Assembly: GCA_023393755.1 (NCBI GenBank)
Contig: JAEXCA010000108.1
Span: 13,260-77,259 of the forward strand
Direction: 5' to 3'
DNA: 64,000 bases
Origin: Actinomycetes bacterium
Lineage (GTDB): Bacteria; Actinomycetota; Actinomycetes; Propionibacteriales; Propionibacteriaceae
Shown: positions 52,232 to 62,837 of the stretch, piece after piece
Layout: every line of letters starts with the position of its first letter
Position numbering within the stretch: the first letter of the stretch is position 1
The notes under the pieces: generated by a model
Told to the model about the DNA's origin: nothing
Databases searched by the model: none
The model's input: only the letters and a program-made list of their open reading frames with translations
Position numbers and translations under genes: made by a program

Positions 52232-52930
52232 ATGGTCAACCTCACCAGGATCTACACCCGCACCGGCGACGCCGGCATGACCCGGCTCTCCGACATGTCG
52301 GAGGCGGCCAAGACCGACCGGCGGGTCGAGGCCTACGGCGCGGTGGACGAGGCGAACTCCATCCTCGGGATGGTGGTCACCCAGCCCGACCTGCCAGACG
52401 ACGTCCGGGTCGTGCTGCGGCACATCCAGAACGAGCTGTTCGACGCCGGGGCCGATCTCTCCTTCCCGCTGGTGACCGACCCCCCCTACGAACCGCTGCG
52501 GATCGTCCAGCCGTGCGTCGACCGGCTGGAGGGCTGGTGCGACGCCTTCGGCGACCCGCTGCCCGCGCTGCGCTCCTTCATCCTGCCCGGCGGCAGCTTC
52601 ACCGCCGCGCTGCTGCACCAGGCCCGGTCGGTGGTCCGCCGTGCCGAGCGCGAGGCGTGGCGGGCGGCCGAGCAATACGGCACCGAGCCCGCCGAGGGCA
52701 ACGCGCCGGGTGGCGTCAACCCGCTGGCGATCACCTACCTCAACCGGCTCTCGGACCTGCTGTTCATCCTCGCCCGGGTGGTCGGCCAGGCGGCCGGCGA
52801 CGTGCTGTGGGTGCCGGGTGGCGACCGGACCCCGACCGATCCCAAGGGGATCAGGCAGCGCCGGCGACTGGTCAGCCCACCGGGCGGATCTGGTGCCCCT
52901 GCCCCGGCGGAGCCGCCTCCAGCCAGCTGA
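52232..52930 (+). CDS. Cob(I)alamin adenosyltransferase, PduO type
   Basis: Makes adenosylcobalamin from cob(I)alamin and ATP. The 232-aa protein has the ATP-binding N-terminus RIYTRTGDAGMTRLSD, RRVEAYGAVDEANSILGM, FDAGADLSFP, and the catalytic helix HQARSVVRRAEREAW with LAITYLNRLSDLLFILAR. Adenosylcobalamin is needed by methylmalonyl-CoA mutase, the partner of the epimerase at 46282. A C-terminal Pro/Ala tail (GGSGAPAPAEPPPAS) is extra. ATG 52232 begins MVNLTRIYT as in the family. Its 3' end overlaps the convergent DUF2550 gene by 59 bp. Confidence 0.94.
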   Translation: MVNLTRIYTRTGDAGMTRLSDMSEAAKTDRRVEAYGAVDEANSILGMVVTQPDLPDDVRVVLRHIQNELFDAGADLSFPLVTDPPYEPLRIVQPCVDRLEGWCDAFGDPLPALRSFILPGGSFTAALLHQARSVVRRAEREAWRAAEQYGTEPAEGNAPGGVNPLAITYLNRLSDLLFILARVVGQAAGDVLWVPGGDRTPTDPKGIRQRRRLVSPPGGSGAPAPAEPPPAS

Positions 52931-53327
52931 GCAGGGCGGTGATCGCCTCCGGGGTCATCGAGGCCTCCCAACTGCCTCCGGAGTCCAGCTTGAGCTGGAT
53001 CACCCGCTGGTCCTCCAGCAGCAACAGGGCCTCGATCTCGTCCGGTGGACGCTGCCGACCCACCGTGGTCTGGCCGCGCGGAAAGACCAGCCGGGGCCGC
53101 AGCGACGGGGAGAAGGAGCGGAACCACTCCAGGCAACCATGCCGATAACGTGCGACTCCGAGCACCCAACCGGTACCCGGAGTCCTCGTCTTCAGCCGCA
53201 CACTACAGTCGAACAGCGCACCCCCGCGGGAGAGCCACCGGCGGCGGGCGATCAGCCAGGCGATCGGCAGCAGCACCACGGCAGCGATGACCAGCGCGAT
53301 GACTTCGGTCACCGCCAGCCAGTCCAT
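52872..53327 (-). CDS. DUF2550 family membrane protein
   Basis: A 151-aa protein with one N-terminal membrane helix (LAVTEVIALVIAAVVLLPIA, then RRRW) and a cytoplasmic domain with FDCSVRLKTRT and GWVLGVARYRHGCLEWFRSF. This DUF2550 layout next to atpC is standard in actinobacteria. It is the last gene of the ATP synthase cluster, 18 bp after atpC. No function is known. It converges on and overlaps the adenosyltransferase gene by 59 bp. Confidence 0.88.
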   Translation of the reverse strand: MDWLAVTEVIALVIAAVVLLPIAWLIARRRWLSRGGALFDCSVRLKTRTPGTGWVLGVARYRHGCLEWFRSFSPSLRPRLVFPRGQTTVGRQRPPDEIEALLLLEDQRVIQLKLDSGGSWEASMTPEAITALLSWLEAAPPGQGHQIRPVG

Positions 53328-53345
53328 CTCTGCCCTCCCGCGGTC

Positions 53346-53756
53346 TCAGGCGTGTTCGCGAGCCAGCCGGGCGGCCTTCACCTGCGCCTCGGCGCGGCGG
53401 AAGTGCTGCATCGTCTCCTCGTCGGTCTCGCCCTCGTTCAACCGCTTCTCGGCCGCGGCCAGCTCGTGCGCGGCCGCGGCCAGGTCGATCTCCCGGGCCA
53501 CCCTGGCGAACTGGCTGAGCAGCGAGACCCGGTTGTCGGCCACGGAAAGGAAGCCGCCGTCCAGAGCGACGATCTCCCGCCGGCCGTCGACCGTCAGCAC
53601 CTCGGCCGCACAGGGCACCAGGCCGGCCAGGAAGGGCTCGTGGTCGGCCAGGATGCCGATGTCCCCCTCGGTGGTGCGGGCGATCACGCTGATCGCCTCA
53701 CCCTCCCAGGCGATCCCGGTGGCCGAGACCACCTCGACCGTCAACGGACCCGGCAT
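53346..53756 (-). CDS. atpC: ATP synthase epsilon subunit
   Basis: Regulatory subunit of the F1 rotor, 136 aa, with the N-terminal beta sandwich (LTVEVVSATGIAWEGEAISV, GDIGILADHEPFLAGLVPC) and C-terminal helical hairpin (EIDLAAAAHELAAAEKRLNE). ATG 53756 follows the atpD stop by 1 bp. Last of the eight F1Fo genes. Confidence 0.97.
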   Translation of the reverse strand: MPGPLTVEVVSATGIAWEGEAISVIARTTEGDIGILADHEPFLAGLVPCAAEVLTVDGRREIVALDGGFLSVADNRVSLLSQFARVAREIDLAAAAHELAAAEKRLNEGETDEETMQHFRRAEAQVKAARLAREHA

Positions 53757-53757
53757 C

Positions 53758-55221
<1,464 letters not shown>

Positions 55222-56121
55222 CTATTCCTGTTCGGCCAGCGCGCTGGCGCCGCCGACGATTTCGCTGATTTCCTGGGTGATCTCGGCCTGCCGCGCCTGG
55301 TTGGCCTCGCGGGTGAGCCGTTCGATGAGCTGCTGGGCGTTGTCGGTGGCCGACTTCATCGCCCGCTGCTGGCTGGCCAACTGCGAGGCGGCCGACTGCA
55401 GCAGGTAGAACCAGATCCGGCTGCGCAGGTAGAGCGGCAGCAGCCCGTCCAGCACGGTCTCGGGGTCGGGCTCGAACCAGTACTCCGGCACCAGTTCGGA
55501 CTCGGTGGGCTCGTGCACCCCCTCGACCACTTCCAGCGGCAGCACCCGCCGCACCCGGGCGGTCTGGGAGATCATGGAGTCCATCCGGGTGTAGACCGCC
55601 CAGATCTCGTCCACCCCGCCCTCCTCGGTGGGCCGGAGGAAGTCCTCGACCAGCCGGTCGGCGATCTCCACCGCGTTGGCGTAGCTGGGCGAGTCGGAGA
55701 ACCCCTCCCAGCTGGCCTCGATCGGCAGCCCACGGAACTGGACGTAGCCGATGCCCTTGCGGCCGGCGATGTAGCGGACCGGCTCCTTGCCCTCCTCGGT
55801 GAGGCGCTGGACGAAGCTCGCCACCGCCTTGATCACGTTCGAGGAGTAGGCGCCGTTCATGCCGCGGTCGGAGGTGATGAAGAAGATCGCGATCCGCTTC
55901 GGGTTCACGCTGTCGGAGGTGAGCGGGTGGTCGGCGTGGGAGTACGCCGCCACCGCCGACACCGCGCGGTTCAGCTCGCGGGTGAACGGCAGTGCCCGGG
56001 CGGCCGCCTGCTGCGCCTTGATGATCCGCGACGAGGCGACCAGTTCCATCGCCCGGGTGATCTTCTTGGTCGCCATCACCGACTGTCGTCGCCGGCGCAG
56101 CTCGCGCAGACTGGCTCCCAT
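55222..56121 (-). CDS. atpG: ATP synthase gamma subunit
   Basis: Central rotor shaft, 299 aa. N-terminal helix LRELRRRRQSVMATKKITRA and C-terminal helix SATDNAQQLIERLTREANQA with ARQAEITQEISEIVGGASAL form the coiled coil; the Rossmann-like middle (FFITSDRGMNGAYSSNVIKA) is present. ATG 56121 gives MGASLRELR. The gap to atpD is 12 bp. Confidence 0.97.
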   Translation of the reverse strand: MGASLRELRRRRQSVMATKKITRAMELVASSRIIKAQQAAARALPFTRELNRAVSAVAAYSHADHPLTSDSVNPKRIAIFFITSDRGMNGAYSSNVIKAVASFVQRLTEEGKEPVRYIAGRKGIGYVQFRGLPIEASWEGFSDSPSYANAVEIADRLVEDFLRPTEEGGVDEIWAVYTRMDSMISQTARVRRVLPLEVVEGVHEPTESELVPEYWFEPDPETVLDGLLPLYLRSRIWFYLLQSAASQLASQQRAMKSATDNAQQLIERLTREANQARQAEITQEISEIVGGASALAEQE

Positions 56122-56124
56122 CGA

Positions 56125-57768
56125 TCAGGACCTCTTCTTCGACACGACGATCTGCTCGGCCTCCAGGTCGGCCGCCTCGATCGCCTCGGCCGCCTGCTCG
56201 CCGCTGACCAGCGGCTTGCCCTCGCCGGTGATGAAGCCCAGCTTGAAGGCGTCGATCACGTCGCCGGTGGCCTTGGCCAGGTCGTCGTCCCAGGCGCCGG
56301 TCTCGGCGATGGTGGTGAGCAGGTGGGTGTGGTGCCGCAGGTGGTCGAGCAACTCGGTCTCGAACCGGAGTACGTCGGCAACCGGCACATCGTCGAGGTA
56401 GCCGTTGGTACCGGCCCACACCATGACGACCTGGTCGGCCACGTCGTAGGGCGCGTACTGCGGCTGACGGAGCAGCTCGACCAGCCGCTGGCCGCGGTCC
56501 AACTGACGCCGGGAGGCGGCATCGAGGTCGGAGGCGAACATGGCGAAGGCCTGCATGTCGCGGTACTGCGCCAGACCGATCTTCAGCGTGCCGGAGACCT
56601 TCTTCATCGCCTTGACCTGGGCGTCGCCGCCCACCCGGGAGACCGAGATGCCGACGTCGATCGCCGGACGCTGGTTGGCGTTGAACAGGTCGGACTGCAG
56701 GAAGATCTGGCCGTCGGTGATCGAGATCACGTTGGTCGGGATGTAGGCCGAGACGTCGTTGGCCTTGGTCTCGATGATCGGCAGGCCGGTCATCGAACCG
56801 CCGCCGAGCTCGTCCGACAGCTTGGCACAGCGCTCGAGCAGGCGGGAGTGCAGGTAGAAGACGTCGCCGGGGTACGCCTCACGGCCCGGCGGACGACGCA
56901 GCAGCAGCGACATCGCCCGGTAGGCCTCGGCCTGCTTGGTCAGGTCGTCGAAGATGATCAGGACGTGCTTGCCGGCGTACATCCAGTGCTGGCCGATCGC
57001 CGAACCGGTGTAGGGGGCGATGTACTTGTAGCCGGCCGGATCGGACGCCGGGGCGTGGACGATGGTGGTGTACTCCATCGCGCCGGCCTCCTCCAGCGTG
57101 GTCCGCAGCGCCGCGATGGTGGAGCCCTTCTGGCCGATCGCCACGTAGATGCAGCGCACCTGCTTGGTCGGATCGCCGCTGGCCCAGTTCGACTTCTGGT
57201 TGATGATGGTGTCGACCGCGATCGCCGTCTTGCCGGTCTTGCGGTCGCCGATGATCAACTGCCGCTGGCCACGGCCGATCGGGGTCATCGCGTCGATCGC
57301 CTTGATGCCGGTCTGCAGCGGTTCCTTCACGCTCTGCCGGTCCATCACGCCGGCCGCCTGGAGCTCCAGCGCGCGTCGTCCCTGGAGATCCTTGATCTCG
57401 CCCAGCCCGTCGATCGGCTCGCCCATCGCGTTCACCACCCGGCCCAGGTAGCCGTCGCCGACCGGCACCGACAGCACCTCGCCGGTCCGCTTGACCGTCG
57501 AGCCCTCCTCGATGCCCTCGGAGTCGCCCAGCACCACGACGCCGATCTCGCGGACGTCCAGGTTCAGCGCGATGCCCTGGGTGCCGTTGGCGAACTCCAG
57601 CAGCTCGTTGGCCATGGCCGAGGGCAGTCCCTCGACCCGGGCGATGCCGTCGCCGGAGGTGGCCACGGTGCCCACCTCGTCCCGGCTGGCGGTCTCGGGA
57701 CTGAAGTTGGACACGAAACGATCCAGCGCGTCCCGGATCTCCTCGGGACGAATCGTCAGCTCCGCCAT
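56125..57768 (-). CDS. atpA: ATP synthase alpha subunit
   Basis: Non-catalytic nucleotide-binding F1 subunit, 547 aa. P-loop GDRKTGKT at residues 174-181, the arginine-finger region [17 protein letters not shown] and [16 protein letters not shown] [20 protein letters not shown] are present. ATG 57768 ([13 protein letters not shown]) is preferred over an upstream GTG at 57801 because the family begins MxELTIRP. The C-terminal [10 protein letters not shown] tail is extended. It ends 3 bp before atpG. Confidence 0.98.
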   Translation of the reverse strand: MAELTIRPEEIRDALDRFVSNFSPETASRDEVGTVATSGDGIARVEGLPSAMANELLEFANGTQGIALNLDVREIGVVVLGDSEGIEEGSTVKRTGEVLSVPVGDGYLGRVVNAMGEPIDGLGEIKDLQGRRALELQAAGVMDRQSVKEPLQTGIKAIDAMTPIGRGQRQLIIGDRKTGKTAIAVDTIINQKSNWASGDPTKQVRCIYVAIGQKGSTIAALRTTLEEAGAMEYTTIVHAPASDPAGYKYIAPYTGSAIGQHWMYAGKHVLIIFDDLTKQAEAYRAMSLLLRRPPGREAYPGDVFYLHSRLLERCAKLSDELGGGSMTGLPIIETKANDVSAYIPTNVISITDGQIFLQSDLFNANQRPAIDVGISVSRVGGDAQVKAMKKVSGTLKIGLAQYRDMQAFAMFASDLDAASRRQLDRGQRLVELLRQPQYAPYDVADQVVMVWAGTNGYLDDVPVADVLRFETELLDHLRHHTHLLTTIAETGAWDDDLAKATGDVIDAFKLGFITGEGKPLVSGEQAAEAIEAADLEAEQIVVSKKRS

Positions 57769-57818
57769 CTGCGCACCCTGTTCTCTCGTTGTCGTTTGCA
57801 CGGCCCTGGGGCCGGCGG

Positions 57819-58613
57819 TCAGTTGAGTTCTCGTTCGGCGGCCTGCAGCCGCCCGGCCACCGTGCCTTCGATGACCTCGTCGCCCAGCTTCACCCGGACG
57901 CCGCCGAGCACGGCAGGATCCACGCTCACCTGCAGGCTGACCTCGCGGCCCACCTGCCTGGACAGCGCGGTTCGCAGCCGGTCGGCCTGGGTGGCCGTGA
58001 GCGGACGCGCCACGGTCACCTCCGCGATCGCCCGGCGCCGCTGTTCGGCGGCCAGCCTGAGATAGGCCTCGAGGGTCAGCTCGAAGGTTCGTTCGGTGGC
58101 CCGCACGGCCCGCTGGGCGAGTGCGACGGTGATCGCCGACGCCTTCCTGGCGAGCAGTTCGGCGATGACCTGCTGGCGGCCGGCGAGGTTCGCCGCGCGA
58201 TCCTCCAAGGTGGCCCGCAGGTCACGGTCGGCCGCCACGATCCGGGAGAAGCGGAACAACTCCTCCTCCACCTGATCCAGCTGGCCGGCCGCCTGGGCGC
58301 TGCGCAGCAACGTCCGGACGCCCTGCCGCTCCAGCGCGCCGACCAGGGCACCGGAGGTCGCCCACCGCAGCCCGGCCGCGGCCTGCACCACGGCCAGCGC
58401 CGCGGCTGAGACCTGCCCGGCCAGGACGCCGGCAGCGAGCTGCTGGCGGGCCTCCTCCGGTGCGGTCAGGTCGGAGAGCGCGTTGCGCAGGGTCGGCTGG
58501 GATTCCAGCAGGCCCACCACCGCGAACAGCTCGTCGGCCAGCACCTGGCTCGGCTCCTGGGCGTCCAGGATCCGGTCCAGCTGGGCCTGGCGGGCCTGCG
58601 TGGCGGCGCTCAT
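57819..58613 (-). CDS. atpH: ATP synthase delta subunit
   Basis: Peripheral-stalk cap joining F1 to the b subunit, 264 aa. This length is typical of actinobacterial delta (longer than the ~178 aa of E. coli) with the N-terminal helical domain ([20 protein letters not shown]) and C-terminal [18 protein letters not shown] region, here [23 protein letters not shown] 58613 gives [10 protein letters not shown] 61-bp gap with a hairpin separates it from atpF. Confidence 0.95.
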   Translation of the reverse strand: MSAATQARQAQLDRILDAQEPSQVLADELFAVVGLLESQPTLRNALSDLTAPEEARQQLAAGVLAGQVSAAALAVVQAAAGLRWATSGALVGALERQGVRTLLRSAQAAGQLDQVEEELFRFSRIVAADRDLRATLEDRAANLAGRQQVIAELLARKASAITVALAQRAVRATERTFELTLEAYLRLAAEQRRRAIAEVTVARPLTATQADRLRTALSRQVGREVSLQVSVDPAVLGGVRVKLGDEVIEGTVAGRLQAAERELN

Positions 58614-58622
58614 TCGGGGCCC

Positions 58623-58669
58623 CCGCGGAGTTGTTCGGGGGAGCGCAGCGGAGGAGAAGAACTCCGTGG
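58623..58669. repeat. Inverted repeat between atpF and atpH
   Basis: ccgcggagttgttc (58623-58636) pairs with gaagaactccgtgg (58656-58669) at 12 of 14 positions around a 19-nt loop. It lies just upstream of the atpH start on the transcript, where it could hide or expose the ribosome site, or protect one side of the mRNA from decay. Confidence 0.5.
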
Positions 58670-58674
58670 GGTGG

Positions 58675-59220
58675 TCATGCCTTCGTCGCCTCCGTCTGGG
58701 ACTCCAGCTCGGCCAGGAAGCGCTCGACGCTGCGCTGGGCGCGCTCGTCGTCCGCCAGCGACTCGCCGACGATCTTGCCGGCCAACTGGGTGGCCAGGCC
58801 ACCGATCTCGCCGCGCAACTGCTGGACGGCCTGTGCCCGTTCGGCTTCGATCTGGGTACGGGCGAGTTCGACCAGCCGCGCCGACTCGGCCTGAGCGGCC
58901 TGCCGGATCTCGGCGGCCGCCAGGGCGGCCTGCGGCTTGGCGTCCTCCCGGATCCTGGCTGCCTCCTCGCGGGCCGAGGCCAGCTGCTGGCGGTACTCGG
59001 CCAGCGCGGCGGACGCCTCGGCCTGGGCGGCCTCGGCCTTCTCGATCCCGCCCGCGATCAGTTCGGAACGCTCGGCGTAGGTCTTCTCGAACATCGGGAC
59101 GACCTTCTTGGCGATCACGAACCAGACGATCAGCGCCAACCCGATGCCGGCGAACAGCTCGCTGAGATGTTCCGGCAGCAGCGGGCCGAGATCGATCCCA
59201 CCCGTCTCGAGCGGCAACAT
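58675..59220 (-). CDS. atpF: ATP synthase b subunit
   Basis: Peripheral stalk, 181 aa. One N-terminal membrane helix (LFAGIGLALIVWFVIAKKVV) is followed by a long Ala/Glu-rich helix (EKAEAAQAEASAALAEYRQQ). ATG 59220 is 6 bp after GAGG and is preferred; GTG 59232 overlaps the atpE stop and is the alternative. A single b gene, so a homodimer is expected. Confidence 0.95.
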   Translation of the reverse strand: MLPLETGGIDLGPLLPEHLSELFAGIGLALIVWFVIAKKVVPMFEKTYAERSELIAGGIEKAEAAQAEASAALAEYRQQLASAREEAARIREDAKPQAALAAAEIRQAAQAESARLVELARTQIEAERAQAVQQLRGEIGGLATQLAGKIVGESLADDERAQRSVERFLAELESQTEATKA

Positions 59221-59228
59221 GCCTGGCC

Positions 59229-59441
59229 TCACTGCAGCACGAACGCCAGCGCGATAGCGATGATGGCCAGCGCCTCGACCACGGCGAAGCCGAGGATGGC
59301 GGTCGACATCATGGCCCCACGGGCCTCAGGCTGACGGGCGGTGCCGTTGATCACCGAAGCGAAGATCCAGGCAACGCCGATCGCCGGGCCGAGGGTCGCC
59401 AGCGCGTAGCCGATCATGTTGATCGAGCCAGTGATTTCCAT
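59229..59441 (-). CDS. atpE: ATP synthase c subunit (proteolipid)
   Basis: Rotor ring subunit, 70 aa, with two helices ([40 protein letters not shown]). The proton-carrying Glu is in VVEALAI, and the polar loop is [11 protein letters not shown]. No sodium-ring signature is apparent, so protons are the likely ion. ATG 59441 follows AGGAAC by 7 bp. Confidence 0.96.
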   Translation of the reverse strand: MEITGSINMIGYALATLGPAIGVAWIFASVINGTARQPEARGAMMSTAILGFAVVEALAIIAIALAFVLQ

Positions 59442-59478
59442 TGGGTGTTCCTTTCGGTGGCTTCGAGGACGAAGTCGG

Positions 59479-60303
59479 TCAGTGCTCCTCGGCGATTGCC
59501 GAGGAGATGTATTGGGCGGTCAGGACGGTGAAGATGTAGGCCTGCAGGATGGCCACCAGGATCTCCAGGGCGAAGATCGCCAGGCTGAACACCAGCGAGA
59601 CCACGCCGGCGGTGTTCAGCAGCGGAACCGGGAAGCCGGCGGTGGGTTCGGTCATGGTGAGCAGCATGCTGCCGCCGACCACGAAGACCATGATCACCAG
59701 GTGCCCGGCGAACAGGTTGCCGAAGAGTCGCATCGCCAGGGTGACCGGGCGGACGATGAAGTTGGAGAGGAACTCCAGCGGGATGATCAGCGGCCACAGC
59801 GCCACAGGCACGCCCTCGGGGAGCGTCATCCGGCGCATGTACGAGCCGAAGCCGTACTTCGCGATCCCGGCGGCGTTGTAGACGATGTAGCTCAGGATCG
59901 CCAGGCCGTAGGCGTACCCGATCTTGGAGAAGGTCGGGAACATGAACACGAAGAGCTGGCCGAACAGGTTGTTCACCAGGATGAAGCTGAACAGCGCGAT
60001 CAGGTAGGGCAGGAACTTGCGGTAGTCGTGGCCCAGGATGTCGCGGGCGATGGTGTTGCGCAGCAGGTTGTAGAGGGACTCCCCCAGGAACTGCTTCTTC
60101 CCCGGCACCACCTGCTGCCGGTTCGCCATCCACAGCCAGAAGCCGATCACCAGCGCGGCGCCGATGATCGCCTGGATGAGGTGGTTGTTCAGCCAGGCCC
60201 ATTCCTCGCCCAGGCCCGGGAACAGCGGACGGGAGTCGAAGCTGTGCACCCCGGGCGGCCAGCCATGGTCATCGCCCTCCATGGGTACCAACAGTGGGAC
60301 CAT
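59479..60303 (-). CDS. atpB: ATP synthase a subunit
   Basis: Stator channel subunit, 274 aa, five or six helices, with the essential Arg in [20 protein letters not shown] and [12 protein letters not shown] 60303 is 8 bp after GGGAAGG and is used here; GTG 60327 overlaps the upstream stop (GTGA) and is an equally arguable start that adds eight residues. It forms the proton half-channels with the c ring. Confidence 0.96.
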   Translation of the reverse strand: MVPLLVPMEGDDHGWPPGVHSFDSRPLFPGLGEEWAWLNNHLIQAIIGAALVIGFWLWMANRQQVVPGKKQFLGESLYNLLRNTIARDILGHDYRKFLPYLIALFSFILVNNLFGQLFVFMFPTFSKIGYAYGLAILSYIVYNAAGIAKYGFGSYMRRMTLPEGVPVALWPLIIPLEFLSNFIVRPVTLAMRLFGNLFAGHLVIMVFVVGGSMLLTMTEPTAGFPVPLLNTAGVVSLVFSLAIFALEILVAILQAYIFTVLTAQYISSAIAEEH

Positions 60304-60323
60304 TCCCGAGAACCTTCCCGTGC

Positions 60324-60518
60324 TCACTGCGACCTGCCGAACTTGACCACCACGAGGTAGATCCCCAACGCCACGCCGACCACGAGTCCGATGGGTAAAA
60401 ACCACGCCGTCCCCAGCCAGCGATCCAACAACCAGCCGAGGCCGCCATAGGCCAGCAGTCCGGCGATCATGATGCTCAGGAGCCGATAGCCCTGGTCCGC
60501 ACCGCCCTGCCCGCTCAT
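60324..60518 (-). CDS. AtpZ/AtpI-like small membrane protein
   Basis: A 64-aa protein with two helices (LLSIMIAGLLAYGGLGWLLD and WFLPIGLVVGVALGIYLVVV) joined by RWLGTA, the AtpZ/AtpI pattern (PF09527-like). Placed first in the Fo genes, it may help c-ring assembly or magnesium/calcium supply, as proposed for other bacteria. ATG 60518 gives MSGQGGADQG. The stop overlaps a possible atpB GTG. Confidence 0.85.
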   Translation of the reverse strand: MSGQGGADQGYRLLSIMIAGLLAYGGLGWLLDRWLGTAWFLPIGLVVGVALGIYLVVVKFGRSQ

Positions 60519-60554
60519 AGCGAGTCGGACTCTAGCAAGAATCCCAGGGCTAGT

Positions 60555-60998
60555 TCACCTCCGGTCTCGCCGTGGCGGACTGGCCTGGGTGGAATCGAAG
60601 ACCGGGATCCGGAGCCTGGTGAAGGCGATCACCTCCCCGGCGATCCAGCCGATCGTCGCGGCCAGCGTCGACCCGAGCAGGCAGCCGGCATGCAGCCCGT
60701 TCGGTGCCGGGCCGCTCAGCCCGGCGGAGAGCAGGAAGCCGAGCAGGACGATCCGGAGCAGGTAGGAGGTGAGCGCCACGAACAGCGCGACCCGCGGCGA
60801 GGCGTCCGCCACCGCCAGCTGCAGGGCCTGACCCAGCGCGAAGAAGGCGAGCACCACGCCCGCCGCGGCCATCGCGGTCAGCAGCCCGGCCCGGGCCGCC
60901 ACCAGCCAGCAGATCGCGGCCGCCGGCACCGCGGCCGCCACCAGCCCGATCAGGCCTCCGCGGAGCAGCCGCCAGGCGCGGTGGCGCTGCGGTGTCAC
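60555..60998 (-). CDS. AtpI-like four-helix membrane protein
   Basis: A 147-aa membrane protein with four helices (GGLIGLVAAAVPAAAICWLV; LTAMAAAGVVLAFFALGQAL; VALFVALTSYLLRIVLLGFL; LAATIGWIAGEVIAFTRL), matching the topology of ATP synthase protein I. The basic tail is RRDRR. GTG 60998 overlaps the stop of the wecA-like gene by 4 bp. Together with the AtpZ-like protein it probably serves ATP synthase assembly; sequence identity to known AtpI is low. Confidence 0.75.
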   Translation of the reverse strand: MTPQRHRAWRLLRGGLIGLVAAAVPAAAICWLVAARAGLLTAMAAAGVVLAFFALGQALQLAVADASPRVALFVALTSYLLRIVLLGFLLSAGLSGPAPNGLHAGCLLGSTLAATIGWIAGEVIAFTRLRIPVFDSTQASPPRRDRR

Positions 60999-62113
60999 CC
61001 GGCCACCCGCCGCCGCGACCAGCGGGCGCGGACGGCCCGGCCCCAGGTCAGCAAAGCCGTGATGAGCAGGGCCAACACCCAGCCGGCCAGGGTCACCGGA
61101 TGCGGGTACAGCCCCAGCACCACCACGCCGAAGCCGGCCAGCGCCGACCACAGCCACAGCAGGGCCACCGCCCGGGCATGGGAATGGCCGAGGTTGAGCA
61201 TCCGGTGGTGCAGGTGCTGCTTGTCGGCCTGGAACCACAGCTGGCCGCGGAGCGTGCGGCGGACGTAGGCCAGGATCAGATCGAGCATCGGCAACGCCAT
61301 CACGGCGAAGGGCAGCAGCAGCGGCAGGTACGCCGCCACGGCACCGAAGCCGAGGTTGCTCAGGCTGGCCGGGTCCACCTGGCCGGAGAGGCTGATCACC
61401 GAGGTGGCCATCAGGAAGCCCAGCAGCATGGCGCCGGAGTCCCCCATGAACATCCGGGCCCGGTGGATGTTGTACGGCAGGAAGCCCAGGCAGATCCCGA
61501 CGGTGGCCACGGTCACCAGGCTCGAGGTCGTCGCGCGCGCCAACTCGTGCTCGTAGGACAGTAGATATGCGTAGGTGAAGAAGGCGCCGGCGCCCACCGC
61601 CACGACGCCGGCGGCCAGGCCGTCCAGGCCGTCGATCAGGTTGATCGCGTTCACCGCGAAGAAGATCAGCAGCACCGTCACCACGATGCTGGCGCCCTCG
61701 TCCAGCGACACGATCGCGTCCGGCAGCGGGATCCAGTAGACCTTCACCCCGTTCAGCACCGCGACCCCCGCGGCGAGCAGCTGTCCGGCGATCTTGGCCA
61801 CGGCGCCGAGTTCCACCATGTCGTCCACCGCGCCGACCAGGCAGATCAACCCACCGGCGATCAGAACGGCGGTGGCGTCATGCCGCACCACCTCGAAGCT
61901 GCCCAGCCAGGGCAGTTGGGCGGCGACCAGGAAGGCGGCCGCCAGGCCCAGCCACATCGCCACCCCGCCGAAGTACGGCACCGGCTTGGTGTGGACGTCG
62001 CGGTCGCGCACCATGGCGACCGCGTTGTAGCGGAAGGCCAGCCGGCGGCACAGGCCGCTGAGCAGGTAGGTGACGCCGGCGGCGACCAGCGCCACCAGCA
62101 GGTACTCACGCAT
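60995..62113 (-). CDS. WecA/MraY-family undecaprenyl-phosphate sugar-1-phosphate transferase
   Basis: Attaches a sugar-1-phosphate from a UDP-sugar to undecaprenyl or decaprenyl phosphate, starting a cell-envelope polymer. The 372-aa protein has 10-11 helices and the family motifs GAVDDMVELG, NAINLIDGLDGLA, MFMGDSGAMLLG and QHLHHRMLNLG. The HLHHR motif favours WecA/TagO-like (GlcNAc or related) over MraY. It sits between tsaC and the atpI-like gene as in many actinobacteria. The stop overlaps the next start by 4 bp. Confidence 0.93.
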   Translation of the reverse strand: MREYLLVALVAAGVTYLLSGLCRRLAFRYNAVAMVRDRDVHTKPVPYFGGVAMWLGLAAAFLVAAQLPWLGSFEVVRHDATAVLIAGGLICLVGAVDDMVELGAVAKIAGQLLAAGVAVLNGVKVYWIPLPDAIVSLDEGASIVVTVLLIFFAVNAINLIDGLDGLAAGVVAVGAGAFFTYAYLLSYEHELARATTSSLVTVATVGICLGFLPYNIHRARMFMGDSGAMLLGFLMATSVISLSGQVDPASLSNLGFGAVAAYLPLLLPFAVMALPMLDLILAYVRRTLRGQLWFQADKQHLHHRMLNLGHSHARAVALLWLWSALAGFGVVVLGLYPHPVTLAGWVLALLITALLTWGRAVRARWSRRRVAG

Positions 62114-62816
62114 CCGGGTGGGTGGTCTCGGCAGGCTCGACCGGCGGGAGCTCCGCGGCGGGCTCGATCGGTGGCGGCCCGTCCTCGGCCAGGGCGCCCA
62201 CCACCGCGATCAGTTGTTCGCGGGTGATCCTTCCCTCCCTCAGTACCCGTGGCGGATCGGAGGTCACGTCGACGATGGTGGACGGGACGGGGCTGCTGCC
62301 GGCGCCGGCGTCGAGATAGACGGCCACGGTGTCGCCGAGCTGCCGCTGCGCCTCGGCGGCGGTGGTCGCGGCCGGGTTGCCGTGGGTGTTGGCGCTGCTC
62401 ACCGCCAGCGGGCCGGTGGCGCGCAGCAGCTCCCGGGTGAACCCGTGATCCGGGATGCGCACCGCGATGGTGTCGCCGCGGTCGCCCAGATCCATCCGCA
62501 GGTTGGCCGGAGCCGCCACCACCAGGGTGAGCGCGCCGGGCCAGAAGGCCGCCGCCAGGGCGGTCGCGGCCTCGTTCACCTCGGCCGCCAGCGAGCGCAG
62601 CATGGCCGGCTCGGCGATCAGCACCGGCGGCGGCAGGTCGCGTCCGCGTTGTTTGGCGTTCAGCAGCCGCTGGACGGCGGCCGCGGAGAGCGCGTCGGCG
62701 CCGATCCCGTAGACGGTGTCGGTGGGCAGCACCACGCATTCCCCCGCCGCGATCGCGGCCGCCGCGTGGTCGATGCCGCTCTCGGGGTCGACCAGCACGT
62801 CGATCAGCTTGCTCAC
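62106..62816 (-). CDS. tsaC: L-threonylcarbamoyladenylate synthase
   Basis: Makes threonylcarbamoyl-AMP from threonine, bicarbonate and ATP for the t6A modification of tRNA. The 236-aa YrdC/Sua5 protein has the N-terminal GECVVLPTDTVYGIGADALS, FWPGALTLVV, IAVRIPDHGF and GPLAVSSANTHGNPA motifs. A Pro/Glu-rich tail of about 30 residues follows the YrdC core. GTG 62816 lies 6 bp after CAGGAT, so leaderless. It overlaps the wecA-like start by 8 bp. Confidence 0.94.
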   Translation of the reverse strand: MSKLIDVLVDPESGIDHAAAAIAAGECVVLPTDTVYGIGADALSAAAVQRLLNAKQRGRDLPPPVLIAEPAMLRSLAAEVNEAATALAAAFWPGALTLVVAAPANLRMDLGDRGDTIAVRIPDHGFTRELLRATGPLAVSSANTHGNPAATTAAEAQRQLGDTVAVYLDAGAGSSPVPSTIVDVTSDPPRVLREGRITREQLIAVVGALAEDGPPPIEPAAELPPVEPAETTHPDA

Positions 62817-62837
62817 GATGCCATCCTGCCAGCCGAC

